Source: Flavobacteriales bacterium (GTDB taxonomy: Bacteria; Bacteroidota; Bacteroidia; Flavobacteriales_F; PHOS-HE28). From it: a stretch of 64,000 nt of DNA. This document shows positions 34,003 to 43,190 of this stretch, in pieces; the first letter of the stretch is position 1; every line of letters begins with the position of its first letter. The notes below the pieces were generated by a model. The model saw nothing but the letters and a program-made list of their open reading frames with translations, searched no databases and was not told where the DNA came from. The position numbers and the translations under genes are program-made. The stretch spans positions 1-64,000 of the forward strand of contig JAEUSU010000007.1 in the NCBI GenBank assembly GCA_016788635.1, given 5' to 3'.

Positions 34003-35315
34003 TTATAGAACAACCACTTCCCCAGCTCCTTCCAACTCACCTTCTTGCCGTACATCAGGATGCCGGTGCGGTAGATGCGGCCTGCGAGCCAGGTGGTGGC
34101 GATGAAGGTGAGCACGAGCAGCACCATGCTGGTGGCGAGTAGCAGGGGGTTGTCGAAGGCGTTGCCCATCACCACGCGGATCATCATCACCACGGGCGAG
34201 GTGAGCGGGATGAGCGAGAACCACCGCACGGCCGGTCCGTCCGGGTTCATCATGGCCATTTCGGAGATGATGATGGCGAGCACCATGGGCAGGGTCACCG
34301 GTAGCATGAACTGTTGCACGTCCGTTTCGGTGTCCACCGCAGCACCGATGGCGGCGAAGAGCGAGGCATAGAGCAGGTAGCCACCGATGAAGTAGAACAG
34401 GAAGCAGAACAGGATGCGGGGCATCTCGGCGGTGATCTCCGCGATGAGTTGCTGTGTTTCGCTCTGGTCGAGGGCGGCAGGACTTTTCTGGAGTTCGGCC
34501 TGCACCTCGGCGGTGCCTTGCAGGCGCGCCACCTCGGCGGGGTCGAAGCGGTCCTTCATGAGCACGGCGCTGCCCACGGTGGCCAGCCCGCTGGTGAGGG
34601 CCACCCACAGCACGAACTGCAGCAGGCCCACCATGGCGATGCCGGTGATCTTGCCCATCATCAGCTGGAAGGGCTTCACGCTGCTCACCAGCACCTCCAC
34701 GATGCGGTTCTGCTTCTCTTCCATCACGCCGCGCATCACCTGCACGCCGTAGAGGAAGATGAACATGTAGATGAGCAGGGCGAAGAAGAGACCGATGAAG
34801 GCCTTCACCTCGTCGAAGGAGCGCCTGCCTTCCTTGTCGATGTCGAAGAGGTGCATCTTCAAGGCGGTCTTGATGCGCGCATAAGTGTCCGGGTCCACTT
34901 CGTTCAGGCGGAGCTTCTCGCGCTCCAGCACCTTTTCCAGCTCGGCCTGGATGGTGCGCTGCGTGTTGATGCTGGGCAGCTCCTTGTAGTAGAGCTGGAT
35001 GGTGTTGGTGACGAGGATCTCCTCGTTCACGTCCACCATCACGTTGTAGGGGCTGGCCTTGAAGGTGCTGTCGCTCCAGTCCGCATGGTCATAGAAGAAC
35101 TTCACCTTGTCGGTCTCCTTCAGCTTCTTGGTCACGAGGTGGGACTTGTCGATGACCAGCACGTTCTGGATGCCGCTTTCCTGCAGGCCGAGGTACACCG
35201 CCAGGGTGACACCGCCCGCGATGAGGAGCGGCCCGAGCAGGGTCATGATCAGGAAGCTGGGCTTGCGCACGCGCGTGAGGAACTCGCGCCGGATGATGAG
35301 GCCGATCTTGTTCAT
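33996..35315 (-). CDS. ABC-2 type transporter permease (NatB-like)
   Basis: 439 residues: one N-terminal helix (PSFLIMTLLGPLLIAGGVTLAVYLG), a large extracytoplasmic domain (about 45-170), then five helices. RREFLTRVRKPSFLIMTL at the start and MEEKQNRIVEVLVSSVKPFQLMMGKI are NatB/ABC-2 signatures. The ATPase gene lies 11 nt upstream, so the pair forms one exporter. NatAB exports Na+ in Bacillus; the substrate here is unknown. The last codons and the stop come from an AACC repeat. Confidence 0.9.
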   Translation of the reverse strand: MNKIGLIIRREFLTRVRKPSFLIMTLLGPLLIAGGVTLAVYLGLQESGIQNVLVIDKSHLVTKKLKETDKVKFFYDHADWSDSTFKASPYNVMVDVNEEILVTNTIQLYYKELPSINTQRTIQAELEKVLEREKLRLNEVDPDTYARIKTALKMHLFDIDKEGRRSFDEVKAFIGLFFALLIYMFIFLYGVQVMRGVMEEKQNRIVEVLVSSVKPFQLMMGKITGIAMVGLLQFVLWVALTSGLATVGSAVLMKDRFDPAEVARLQGTAEVQAELQKSPAALDQSETQQLIAEITAEMPRILFCFLFYFIGGYLLYASLFAAIGAAVDTETDVQQFMLPVTLPMVLAIIISEMAMMNPDGPAVRWFSLIPLTSPVVMMIRVVMGNAFDNPLLLATSMVLLVLTFIATTWLAGRIYRTGILMYGKKVSWKELGKWLFYKG

Positions 35316-35325
35316 GGCGGGGCGA

Positions 35326-36267
35326 TCACTCGGTCATTTCAGCGGTCACGGCGCCGGGCACTTTTTCGCCCACGGCCTGGATGAAGATGTCGTGCATGCG
35401 GGGCACCTCCTCCTGCAGGCCGTGCACGGGGATGGTGGCGATGAGCTGGCGCAACACATCGTTCGGGGTGGCGCCTGGGCCGAGTTTCACATGGGCCACG
35501 GAATACTCACCGCCCTCCTGCAGGTCCACCAGCTCGCCGGAGAAGCCCAGCGCATTGGCAAAGGCCACCCGGCTGCCCTGGAACTCGATGCGGTAGGTGC
35601 GGGTGCTGAAGCGCTTGCGGATCTCACGCACGGTGCCATCAAGCACTTTATGCGCGCGGTGGATGAGCGCGATGTGGTCGCAGAGCTCCTCCACGCTGCC
35701 CATGTTGTGGGTGCTGAGCATCACGGTGGTGCCGGCGTCGCGCATGCGCAGGATCTCGGTGCGCACCAGTTCGGCGTTGATGGGGTCGAAGCCGCTGAAG
35801 GGTTCATCGAGTATGAGCAGCTGCGGCCCGTGCAGCACGGTGGTGACGAATTGCACCTTCTGCGCCATGCCCTTGCTGAGCTCCTCCACCTTTTTGTTCC
35901 ACCAGCCCATCATCTCCCAGCGCTCGAAATGCTCACGCAGGCGGCGGATGGCCTCCGGGCGTGGCATGCCTTTCAGGCGGGCGAGGTACACGGCCTGTTC
36001 GCCCACCTTCATCTTCTTGTACAATCCGCGCTCCTCGGGCAGGTAACCGATGTGTGCCACATCATCCGGGCCCATGGGCCGCCCGTTGAAGAGGATGGTC
36101 CCGGCGTCCGGCCCGGTGATGCGGGTGATGATGCGGATGAGCGTGGTCTTGCCGGCGCCATTGGGGCCCAGCAGGCCGAACACGGTGCCTTGGGGCACCT
36201 CAAGGTCCACGCCGTCCAGGGCGAGGTGGGTGCCGTAGCGTTTGACGATGCCTTGCAGGCGAAGCAT
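35326..36267 (-). CDS. ABC transporter ATP-binding protein (NatA-like)
   Basis: 313 residues. Walker A GPNGAGKTT (Lys40), Q-loop GYLPEERGLYKKMKV, signature LSKGMAQKVQF, Walker B LLILDEPFSGFDP and the switch STHNM. A C-terminal domain of about 90 residues follows (RTYRIEFQGSR..), as in NatA-type and drug/sodium exporter ATPases. It pairs with the permease just downstream. The TACCTTGG box lies 4 nt before the ATG. Confidence 0.93.
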   Translation of the reverse strand: MLRLQGIVKRYGTHLALDGVDLEVPQGTVFGLLGPNGAGKTTLIRIITRITGPDAGTILFNGRPMGPDDVAHIGYLPEERGLYKKMKVGEQAVYLARLKGMPRPEAIRRLREHFERWEMMGWWNKKVEELSKGMAQKVQFVTTVLHGPQLLILDEPFSGFDPINAELVRTEILRMRDAGTTVMLSTHNMGSVEELCDHIALIHRAHKVLDGTVREIRKRFSTRTYRIEFQGSRVAFANALGFSGELVDLQEGGEYSVAHVKLGPGATPNDVLRQLIATIPVHGLQEEVPRMHDIFIQAVGEKVPGAVTAEMTE

Positions 36268-36271
36268 GGCG

Positions 36272-36279
36272 CCAAGGTA
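36272..36279 (-). promoter_or_regulatory. -7-like box TACCTTGG for the NatA/NatB-like operon
   Basis: Minus-strand TACCTTGG, ending 4 nt before the ATG at 36267; the distance suggests a leaderless transcript. Confidence 0.3.
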
Positions 36280-36336
36280 ACCGGGCAGGTTTACCGGGCC
36301 AGTACCGTTCGGAAGGTGCTTATACCGGCCGTGTGA

Positions 36337-37323
36337 TCAGGCGCGGACGCGGATCTCGCGCATGCCCACCATCTGCTGCGTGTCCGTGTCCCACACCTTC
36401 AGGCGCAGGCAGCGAAGCACATCCCAAGGCAGCAACGTGGTGGTCTTGGCATGGCGCAACTCGGGAATGGCGGCATGCGCCTCGGGCAGCCTGTAGAAAG
36501 GTACCCGGGGATTGAGATGGTGGATGTGGTGCAGGCCGATGTTGGCCAGGAACCAGCGCATCACGGGCGACATCCGCATGTGGCTACTGCTCTCCAGTGC
36601 GGCACCGGCATAGGTCCAGCCGTCCTTGTCCGCGTAGGAAACGCCAGGGAAATTGTGCTGGGCATAGAAGAGGTAGGAGCCCAGGGCCAGCATGATGAAG
36701 AAGGGGATCAGGAAGCCGAAGACCAGCCCGGTCCAGCCGGCCAGCACGCCGATGAGCACGCCCACACCCGCGTGGAAGGCGATGGCGATGATGGAGTCCC
36801 AATGGCGGCCGGTGTTGTTCACCATGCTGCGGATGCACATGCCGTAGAGGAACATGAAGATGTAGCCCAGGCTGATGGTGAGGGGGTGGCGCACGAAGAG
36901 GTAGGCGCGCTGCTCGCCCTTGGGGCTTTCCAGGAACTTCTTCAGGGTGACCACCGGGTAGGAACCGATGCTGGTGGTGTACAGCTTGCTGTTGTGGGCG
37001 TGGTGGTGGTTGTGGCTGCGCTCCCAGATGCTGATGGGGGCCAGGCTGAACCAGCCGAACACGGTGAAGAACCACTTCACCGGTTTGTTGTGCTGCAGGA
37101 TGGCGTGGTGCAGGTAGTCGTGGTAGATGACGAACAGGCGGCCGAGCGTGAGGGCCAGCAGCACGCTGCCGGCACTCTTGATCCACCAGTTCTCCACGGT
37201 GAAGATCACCGTGTATGCGAACGCGATCACCACCAGGGTGGTGAAGAGGTGCCACCAGCTCTTCCAGCGGATCTCCTGAGCGAAGGGCCGGGTGGCGAGG
37301 ATGAGGTCTTTTCCTTCGAGCAT
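36337..37323 (-). CDS. Membrane fatty acid desaturase
   Basis: 328 residues with four membrane helices and the three histidine boxes of di-iron desaturases: HDYLHH (about 90-95), HNHHHAHN (about 125-132) and GLHHIHHLNPRVPFYRLPEAH (about 270-290). An extra HNFP motif lies between. It introduces a double bond into acyl chains at the membrane; position specificity is unknown. A TACTTTTG -7 box is 7 nt upstream. Confidence 0.92.
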   Translation of the reverse strand: MLEGKDLILATRPFAQEIRWKSWWHLFTTLVVIAFAYTVIFTVENWWIKSAGSVLLALTLGRLFVIYHDYLHHAILQHNKPVKWFFTVFGWFSLAPISIWERSHNHHHAHNSKLYTTSIGSYPVVTLKKFLESPKGEQRAYLFVRHPLTISLGYIFMFLYGMCIRSMVNNTGRHWDSIIAIAFHAGVGVLIGVLAGWTGLVFGFLIPFFIMLALGSYLFYAQHNFPGVSYADKDGWTYAGAALESSSHMRMSPVMRWFLANIGLHHIHHLNPRVPFYRLPEAHAAIPELRHAKTTTLLPWDVLRCLRLKVWDTDTQQMVGMREIRVRA

Positions 37324-37330
37324 GGCCGTG

Positions 37331-37338
37331 CAAAAGTA
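37331..37338 (-). promoter_or_regulatory. -7 box TACTTTTG for the desaturase gene
   Basis: Minus-strand TACTTTTG matches TAnnTTTG exactly, 7 nt before the ATG. Confidence 0.5.
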
Positions 37339-37354
37339 CGGTCCAAGATCCTTG

Positions 37355-38233
37355 TTACGGCAGTGTTACCCCCGGGGGCCTGGCATGCTTCCATCGGCGG
37401 TGGGTCCACAACCAGAACTCCGGCTTGCGACGGATGTCCTCCTCCAGCCGCCGGGTGTGCCGTTCGCTGATCTCCCCGTCCGCTGTGGCCTTGGGCGCGG
37501 GCACCAGCTCCTCGATGCGCATGACATAGTGGCCGCGGCGCATCCGGTCGATGCCCACATAGAGCACCGGGTATCCAAGTTTGCGGGCGATCTTTTCCGT
37601 GCCCCAGAACACGGGGGTGTCCTGGTGCAGAAAGGTGGTCCAGTACGCGCGCTCGGGGGGCGGGGTCTGGTCCGCGATGAAGGCCGTGGCGGTCACCTGG
37701 TGCCGGTCGCGTACCATGCCCTTCATGGTCTCCTCCATGGCGTAGAGCCGGTTGCCCAGGCGGGTGCGCATGCGCACGATGAGCCGCTCGAAGCCGGGGT
37801 TGTGCAGGGGGTGGTAGATCACGAACAGCTGGTGCAGACCGATCTGGCTGAAGCGCGCACCGCCGAGTTCCCAATTGCCCCAATGGCCCATCACCAGGAT
37901 CACGCTCTGCCTGCGGTCATGGTAGTGGCGCAGCACCTCCTCCCCCTCCAACCGCACCCGGCGCTTCACCTCCTCGGGACTGATGGTCAGGGTCTTCAGC
38001 GTTTCCACCAGCAGGTCGCAGAACCAGCGGTAGAAGGTGCGTTCAATGCGGGCGCGTTCTTCGGGGCTCTTTTCCGGGAAGCTGTTCTGCAGGTTGGTGC
38101 GTACCACCGCACGCCGGTAGCGGGCCAGGTGGAAGATGAGCACGAAAACGATGTCGCCAAGGACGTAAAGCACGCCCAGCGGAAGCCAGGCCAGCAGGTA
38201 GAGGAAGGGCAGGGTGAGGTAATAGGCGAGCAT
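37355..38233 (-). CDS. LpxL/HtrB-type lysophospholipid or lipid A acyltransferase
   Basis: 292 residues, one N-terminal helix (YYLTLPFLYLLAWLPLGVLYVLGDIVFVLIFH) and the acyltransferase motif GHWGNWE (His-x4-Glu) near 117-123. This is followed by VIYHPLHNPGFERLIVRMR, FIADQTPPPERAYWTTFLHQDTPVFWG and C-terminal PEFWLWTHRRWK. It adds a secondary acyl chain to lipid A or a related lipid. The neighbouring desaturase also acts on acyl chains. Confidence 0.92.
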   Translation of the reverse strand: MLAYYLTLPFLYLLAWLPLGVLYVLGDIVFVLIFHLARYRRAVVRTNLQNSFPEKSPEERARIERTFYRWFCDLLVETLKTLTISPEEVKRRVRLEGEEVLRHYHDRRQSVILVMGHWGNWELGGARFSQIGLHQLFVIYHPLHNPGFERLIVRMRTRLGNRLYAMEETMKGMVRDRHQVTATAFIADQTPPPERAYWTTFLHQDTPVFWGTEKIARKLGYPVLYVGIDRMRRGHYVMRIEELVPAPKATADGEISERHTRRLEEDIRRKPEFWLWTHRRWKHARPPGVTLP

Positions 38234-38260
38234 CCCTGCGGCGAAGATCGCGCTTTGCCA

Positions 38261-38818
38261 CTAAGGCTTTTCGGGGATGTATGGCCGCATGTAGCCTTCG
38301 TGGGCCATCTTCTCGCCGATCTCCATGAAGCGTTCCTTCTCGGGCCAGGCCCAGGTGCCCAGGCCGTCCACGTAGCGGTTGAACATGCAGAAGGCGGCGG
38401 CGATGAGCACCGTGTCGTAGATCTCCAGGTCGGTGGCACCGGTCTGTTTCGCTTGGGCGATGTCCTCTTCCGTCACGTGTTTGCCGCCGCGCTGCACCTG
38501 GTGCGCCACGTGCAGCAGGGCGCGCATCTTGGGGCTCAGCGGCTCATCGGGCAGGCAGGCCTTGATCTGATCGATGAACTCCGACCCGCGCCCGAGGTGC
38601 ACACAGGCGGCAGCGCCATGGCTCGTATGGCAGAAGTGGCAATTGTTCCACCAGCTCACGCTGCTGGCAATGATCTCGCGCTCACCGGGTGTCAGCGTGG
38701 AAGGACCGAGCAGGAGGATCTCCACGAGTTCGCGCAGGGGATGGGCGGTCTCCGGGCGGTACATCAGCAGGCCGCTGATGCCGGGCGAATGGCCGGGGGG
38801 AAGGTTGATGTGGGGCAT
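38261..38818 (-). CDS. AhpD-like / carboxymuconolactone decarboxylase-family protein
   Basis: 185 residues from MPHINLPPGHSPGISGLLMYRPETA, the usual family start; an ATG at 38842 would add eight residues. The active-site pair is CHFCHTSHG (about 62-70), a Cys-x2-Cys with adjacent His, as in AhpD-like peroxidase-related enzymes. The body is all-helical (PLSPKMRALLHVAHQVQR, DLEIYDTVLIAAAFCMFNRYVDGLG). A peroxide or redox function is likely but unproven. Confidence 0.88.
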   Translation of the reverse strand: MPHINLPPGHSPGISGLLMYRPETAHPLRELVEILLLGPSTLTPGEREIIASSVSWWNNCHFCHTSHGAAACVHLGRGSEFIDQIKACLPDEPLSPKMRALLHVAHQVQRGGKHVTEEDIAQAKQTGATDLEIYDTVLIAAAFCMFNRYVDGLGTWAWPEKERFMEIGEKMAHEGYMRPYIPEKP

Positions 38819-38895
38819 GGGGTACGTGTCGAGGTGTGGCAAGATCGGCGCAGGCCTTCAAACCAGGCTTGTGGCATGATGAGCGTTGCCTGTGA

Positions 38896-39585
38896 TCATG
38901 CGTTTCCGGGTGTGGTGCGTGTGGAAGGACCGATCCGTTCGCGCAGGCGTTCTACAAGCGTGGGCCATGGTCCCACACCTGCATCGCCTTCCTGGTAGAC
39001 GCACATGTGCTCGCGGGCACCACCGATGTTCACCTCGGTGATCGGTGGTCTGCCGGAAGGGCGGATGCAGACAAGGTGTTCCTCCGGTTCAGCGTAGTGC
39101 AACACCACCCAGACCTCGGACTCGGGATGTGCAGCGGCATGAGCCAGCTTGTCCGGACGGACCCAGTAGCCCTGGCCGCGCAGTCGTCGTGTACCGGTCA
39201 CTTCCACGTGCATCAGCGTAAGGCCGTTCCACTTCACCTCCAGGTCGGGTGCCCCTGCTTCCTCGGGATGTTCCTCGATCAATGCGTTGGTGTCCGCACC
39301 AAATCCGGTCACATGAACTTCAATACGCGGATCGATCGCTTCGATCAGCCCTTTCACACGGGCGATGCGGTGCTTCTCCTCCTCCCACTTGTCCTGGTAG
39401 CGCTGCTTCCAGAAGAACTTCTCACGCTTCCGCAATTCCTCACAACCGATCGCATCGCCCTCCTTCAGCCCCATGCCCTCGAAGGTGCGCCGCCTTATGC
39501 CACAGCAGAAGGCGCCATCGATGTACACGCTCACGCGTTCCGGATCGCGCTGCGGCTCTATGCGGGTGATCCGAGGCCCGGCCAT
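38896..39585 (-). CDS. RecX-N-like / PD-(D/E)XK-like protein, candidate nuclease partner of MT-A70
   Basis: 229 residues that I cannot place in a named full-length family. Residues about 5-30 (ITRIEPQRDPERVSVYIDGAFCCGI) match the N-terminal beta element of RecX. The RecX helical repeats are absent. A helix-rich segment (about 55-85) follows. Then comes a block reminiscent of a PD-(D/E)XK nuclease core: GAPDLEV, then MHVEVTGT and YWVRPDKLAHAAAHPESEVWVVLHY. The expected catalytic lysine after the glutamate is replaced (EVT), so activity is uncertain. It starts 11 nt downstream of the MT-A70 methyltransferase gene on the same strand. This order suggests a restriction-modification-like pair; that is inference. 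Confidence 0.6.
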   Translation of the reverse strand: MAGPRITRIEPQRDPERVSVYIDGAFCCGIRRRTFEGMGLKEGDAIGCEELRKREKFFWKQRYQDKWEEEKHRIARVKGLIEAIDPRIEVHVTGFGADTNALIEEHPEEAGAPDLEVKWNGLTLMHVEVTGTRRLRGQGYWVRPDKLAHAAAHPESEVWVVLHYAEPEEHLVCIRPSGRPPITEVNIGGAREHMCVYQEGDAGVGPWPTLVERLRERIGPSTRTTPGNA

Positions 39586-39596
39586 GCCATTTCAGG

Positions 39597-40253
39597 TCAG
39601 GGGATCACGATGCGTGGTGTTCGCTTCGCGTCGTGGTGTCGCTGCGGCTCCGCACCCACCAATGTCCTCGGCCGTTTCACCTCCAACTCCACCGTGCCAT
39701 ACTCATTTCCCCACCCATCAAAGCCCGGCCGAACCTGCCGTGCGAACACATCCAGTCGCGGGCCTTCGAAGTGCTTCGCAAGGCCATCGTAGAAGCTCTG
39801 CGGTTTCACGCTGTGCGCCGTGGGCGTCTCGGTGAAGTGGTTCTGGAACTTGCCAAGCACCTCCTTGTCGAACACCGCCTTGCCGCGATAGCCGAAGAGC
39901 ACGTGCTCGGTGATGATCTGGTATGGCCCGAAAGGGCATGGGCCGGTGCGTTTGTTCCAGGTGATGAGCGTGTAGAAGGTGAAGCCCCAGTGGGCCATCA
40001 GGTCGAAGGCCATGCGCAGCACGGGTTCGCCGGTGCGGCGGTCCTTGCTGTTGGTGGCCCATAGCCAGAGGAAGGAGCCCTCCGGATCGCTCCACTCGCG
40101 CACGGGCAGCTCCACCAGTGCCTCGCGCCCCATGGTGGGGTAGTCCAGCGCGGTGTTCTGGTTGGGCCGCACGCTGCGCCTGCCGGTCTTCCCCTGGTCC
40201 CAAGGCGGATCGATGACCAGGACCTTGTAGCGGGTGGTGGGGGTGAAGGACAT
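39597..40253 (-). CDS. MT-A70 family N6-adenine methyltransferase
   Basis: 218 residues from MSFTPTTRYKVLVIDPPWDQG, with the catalytic DPPW at about 15-18. Other family features: YPTMGREAL, SFLWLWATNS, HWGFTFYTLITWNKRTGPCPFGPYQIITEHVLFGYRG and KPQSFYDGLAKHFEGPRLDVFARQVRPGFDGWGNE. These align with prokaryotic MT-A70 enzymes that methylate adenine in DNA (phage and plasmid M.MunI-like group). The start at 40253 follows a TATCTTTC box. It is followed at once by a possible nuclease gene, and sits downstream of the atp operon terminator. Confidence 0.88.
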   Translation of the reverse strand: MSFTPTTRYKVLVIDPPWDQGKTGRRSVRPNQNTALDYPTMGREALVELPVREWSDPEGSFLWLWATNSKDRRTGEPVLRMAFDLMAHWGFTFYTLITWNKRTGPCPFGPYQIITEHVLFGYRGKAVFDKEVLGKFQNHFTETPTAHSVKPQSFYDGLAKHFEGPRLDVFARQVRPGFDGWGNEYGTVELEVKRPRTLVGAEPQRHHDAKRTPRIVIP

Positions 40254-40257
40254 GGGG

Positions 40258-40265
40258 GAAAGATA
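40258..40265 (-). promoter_or_regulatory. -7-like box TATCTTTC for the MT-A70 gene
   Basis: Minus-strand TATCTTTC, one mismatch to TAnnTTTG, ends 4 nt before the ATG. It lies beyond the atp terminator, so the methyltransferase pair has its own promoter. Confidence 0.35.
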
Positions 40266-40287
40266 GGAGCAGGGCATCACCGGCCCC

Positions 40288-40317
40288 CAAACGAAAGGCC
40301 CCCTTGCGGAGGCCCTT
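40288..40317 (-). terminator. Rho-independent terminator of the atpD-atpC(-RAYT) operon
   Basis: On the minus strand AAGGGCCTCC-GCAA-GGGGGCCTTT forms a 10-bp stem with a GCAA tetraloop, followed by a T-rich TTTCGTTT. It begins 28 nt after the duplicated atpC end, which is where the original atpC stop would have been. Confidence 0.8.
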
Positions 40318-40344
40318 CTGAATGATCGCGCACAGACCGAGGAT

Positions 40345-40380
40345 TTACTCCGCCAGCACGATCACCGTATTGTTCATCAC
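40345..40380 (-). repeat. Direct repeat of the atpC 3' end, distal copy
   Basis: 36 bp identical to 41193-41228, covering the last 11 codons and stop of atpC. With one mismatch the match extends 5 bp further into the gene. The copies are in the same orientation and flank the RAYT cassette. Confidence 0.95.
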
Positions 40381-41088
40381 TTCCAGTTCTGGGGTCCGCC
40401 GGACTCCCGTCCGGTCAGGGAACGCTGGCAAAGTTAGACCTTCCGGATCTTCCAGTACCGACGCCACCCCAGCAGATGACCACATCCACTTCTCCGGTCG
40501 ATCGACCAGCCCTGCGTTTACCGGGTTGTCATGGATGTACGCCACCACATTCCGGTAGTGGGCTTCATCACGGATGAAGCGGTCGAAGTACTCGCGGTGC
40601 CAGACCGGTCCGGGGGGCAACCCGCGTTCCTTTTGCCGCCATGCGCTGATGCGCCGGCCGGTGTACTTCTTCCACGAGGCCATGCTGGTGCTCATCGTAA
40701 TGCCGTGCGCAGGCTGCAGGAGAATGTGCACATGGTTCGGCATGATGCACCACCCATGCAGCACATAGCGCGTTCCAGCGAAGTGAAGAAGGCTCTCCTG
40801 CACCATTGAAGCCACTTCGGGCTCACGCAGCATACAGTCCCCATGGCCGGCATCGAGGTAGGCGTTCACGCGGCGTTGCTTCTCCACATCGCGCATGGAT
40901 GGAGGGGCTGACCTCAGTTCCTCGGCCCAGCTGTCCACCACGTGGCGTGGCAGGCTGTCCGCGAGGTGCACGCAGATGTGCTGGATGTGATGCTGGCTCT
41001 CGAAATGCGGGTGATAACCGCGGTCCCACCAGATGGGCTCGCCGGGTTGGTTGCCCGGTCGGTTCAGCCGGCGGTCGTGCTCACGCAT
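40345..41088 (-). CDS. REP-associated tyrosine transposase (RAYT, Y1/HUH family)
   Basis: 247 residues. The HUH motif is MPNHVHILL (His119, His121); the catalytic tyrosine is in VWHREYFDRFIRDEAHYRN (Tyr167). AYIHDNPVNAGLVDRPEKWMWSSA is the standard C-terminal block of IS200/IS605-like RAYTs. These single-strand nucleases act on REP hairpins. A CCGGAC/GTCCGG REP overlaps the 3' end of the gene (40399-40414) and an inverted one lies upstream (41164-41183). The last 12 residues, EVMNNTVIVLAE, are identical to the C-terminus of AtpC because the gene reads into a duplicated atpC 3' end and uses its stop codon. Confidence 0.92.
   Translation of the reverse strand: MREHDRRLNRPGNQPGEPIWWDRGYHPHFESQHHIQHICVHLADSLPRHVVDSWAEELRSAPPSMRDVEKQRRVNAYLDAGHGDCMLREPEVASMVQESLLHFAGTRYVLHGWCIMPNHVHILLQPAHGITMSTSMASWKKYTGRRISAWRQKERGLPPGPVWHREYFDRFIRDEAHYRNVVAYIHDNPVNAGLVDRPEKWMWSSAGVASVLEDPEGLTLPAFPDRTGVRRTPELEVMNNTVIVLAE
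40399..40414. repeat. REP palindrome overlapping the RAYT 3' end
   Basis: CCGGACTCCCGTCCGG: 6-bp stem with a 4-base loop. Loop orientation is opposite to the REP at 41164-41183, so the two form an inverted pair around the gene. Confidence 0.85.
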
Positions 41089-41163
41089 GGCGATAAGCTA
41101 CGAGGGAGAATGTTGGTTGCTAACTGCAAGCCGACCAAGCCTTGCTTCAAAAAGGGTCATTCG

Positions 41164-41183
41164 CGCCGGACGGGAGTCCGGCG
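41164..41183. repeat. REP palindrome upstream of the RAYT gene
   Basis: CGCCGGACGGGAGTCCGGCG: perfect 8-bp stem with loop GGGA, 9 bp after the atpC stop. Confidence 0.88.
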
Positions 41184-41192
41184 AACCGACAA

Positions 41193-41228
41193 TTACTCCG
41201 CCAGCACGATCACCGTATTGTTCATCAC
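41193..41228 (-). repeat. Direct repeat of the atpC 3' end, proximal copy
   Basis: The copy that is part of atpC. The opposite copy is at 40345-40380. Distance between copies is 848 bp, equal to the size of the inserted unit. Confidence 0.95.
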
Positions 41229-41426
41229 CTCCACCACGCCGCCTTTCACGGGGTAGGTCTTCTCGCCCTTGTCGCTCCGCACCTTCACGTCGCCGGCCTT
41301 CAACACGGTGATCAAGGGGGCGTGGCCCTCCAGGAAGCCCATGCTGCCGTCCACGCCGGGCACGGTCACGCTGGTGGCTTCGCCCTTGAAGAGCTCCTTG
41401 TCGGGGGTGATTATTTCGACTTTCAT
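41193..41426 (-). CDS. atpC: F-type ATP synthase epsilon subunit
   Basis: 77 residues from MKVEIITPDKELFKGEATSV; longer starts would read through the AACC repeat. GSMGFLEGHAPLITVLKAGDVKVRS is the epsilon/delta N-terminal sandwich. The C-terminal helical hairpin is absent, as is usual for short Bacteroidota epsilon subunits. Part of the F1 central stalk. The last 36 bp occur again at 40345-40380 beyond the RAYT cassette, so the gene appears to have been rebuilt after an insertion at its 3' end. Confidence 0.95.
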   Translation of the reverse strand: MKVEIITPDKELFKGEATSVTVPGVDGSMGFLEGHAPLITVLKAGDVKVRSDKGEKTYPVKGGVVEVMNNTVIVLAE

Positions 41427-41436
41427 TTCAGGTGCC

Positions 41437-41526
41437 GGTTGGGGGTTGTGGGTTGGACGTTGAAGGTTGGCTTTCGTTACGAGGGCATTCAACCCTCAAC
41501 CACATCAACCTTCAACCCTCAACCTG
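41437..41526. repeat. AACCCTCAACC repeat, inverted arms, between atpD and atpC
   Basis: A GGTTGGGGGTTGTGGGTTGG arm (41437 on) faces an AACCCTCAACC..AACCTTCAACCCTCAACCT arm that ends at 41526. The arms can fold into a hairpin within the atpD-atpC transcript. It fills the whole spacer. Confidence 0.7.
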
Positions 41527-41528
41527 CC

Positions 41529-43187
<1,659 letters not shown>

Positions 43188-43190
43188 TCA

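Noticed and set aside
38896..39585. Plain RecX recombination regulator
   Set aside because: Only the first 25-30 residues resemble RecX; the three-helix RecX repeats are missing and recA is not adjacent.
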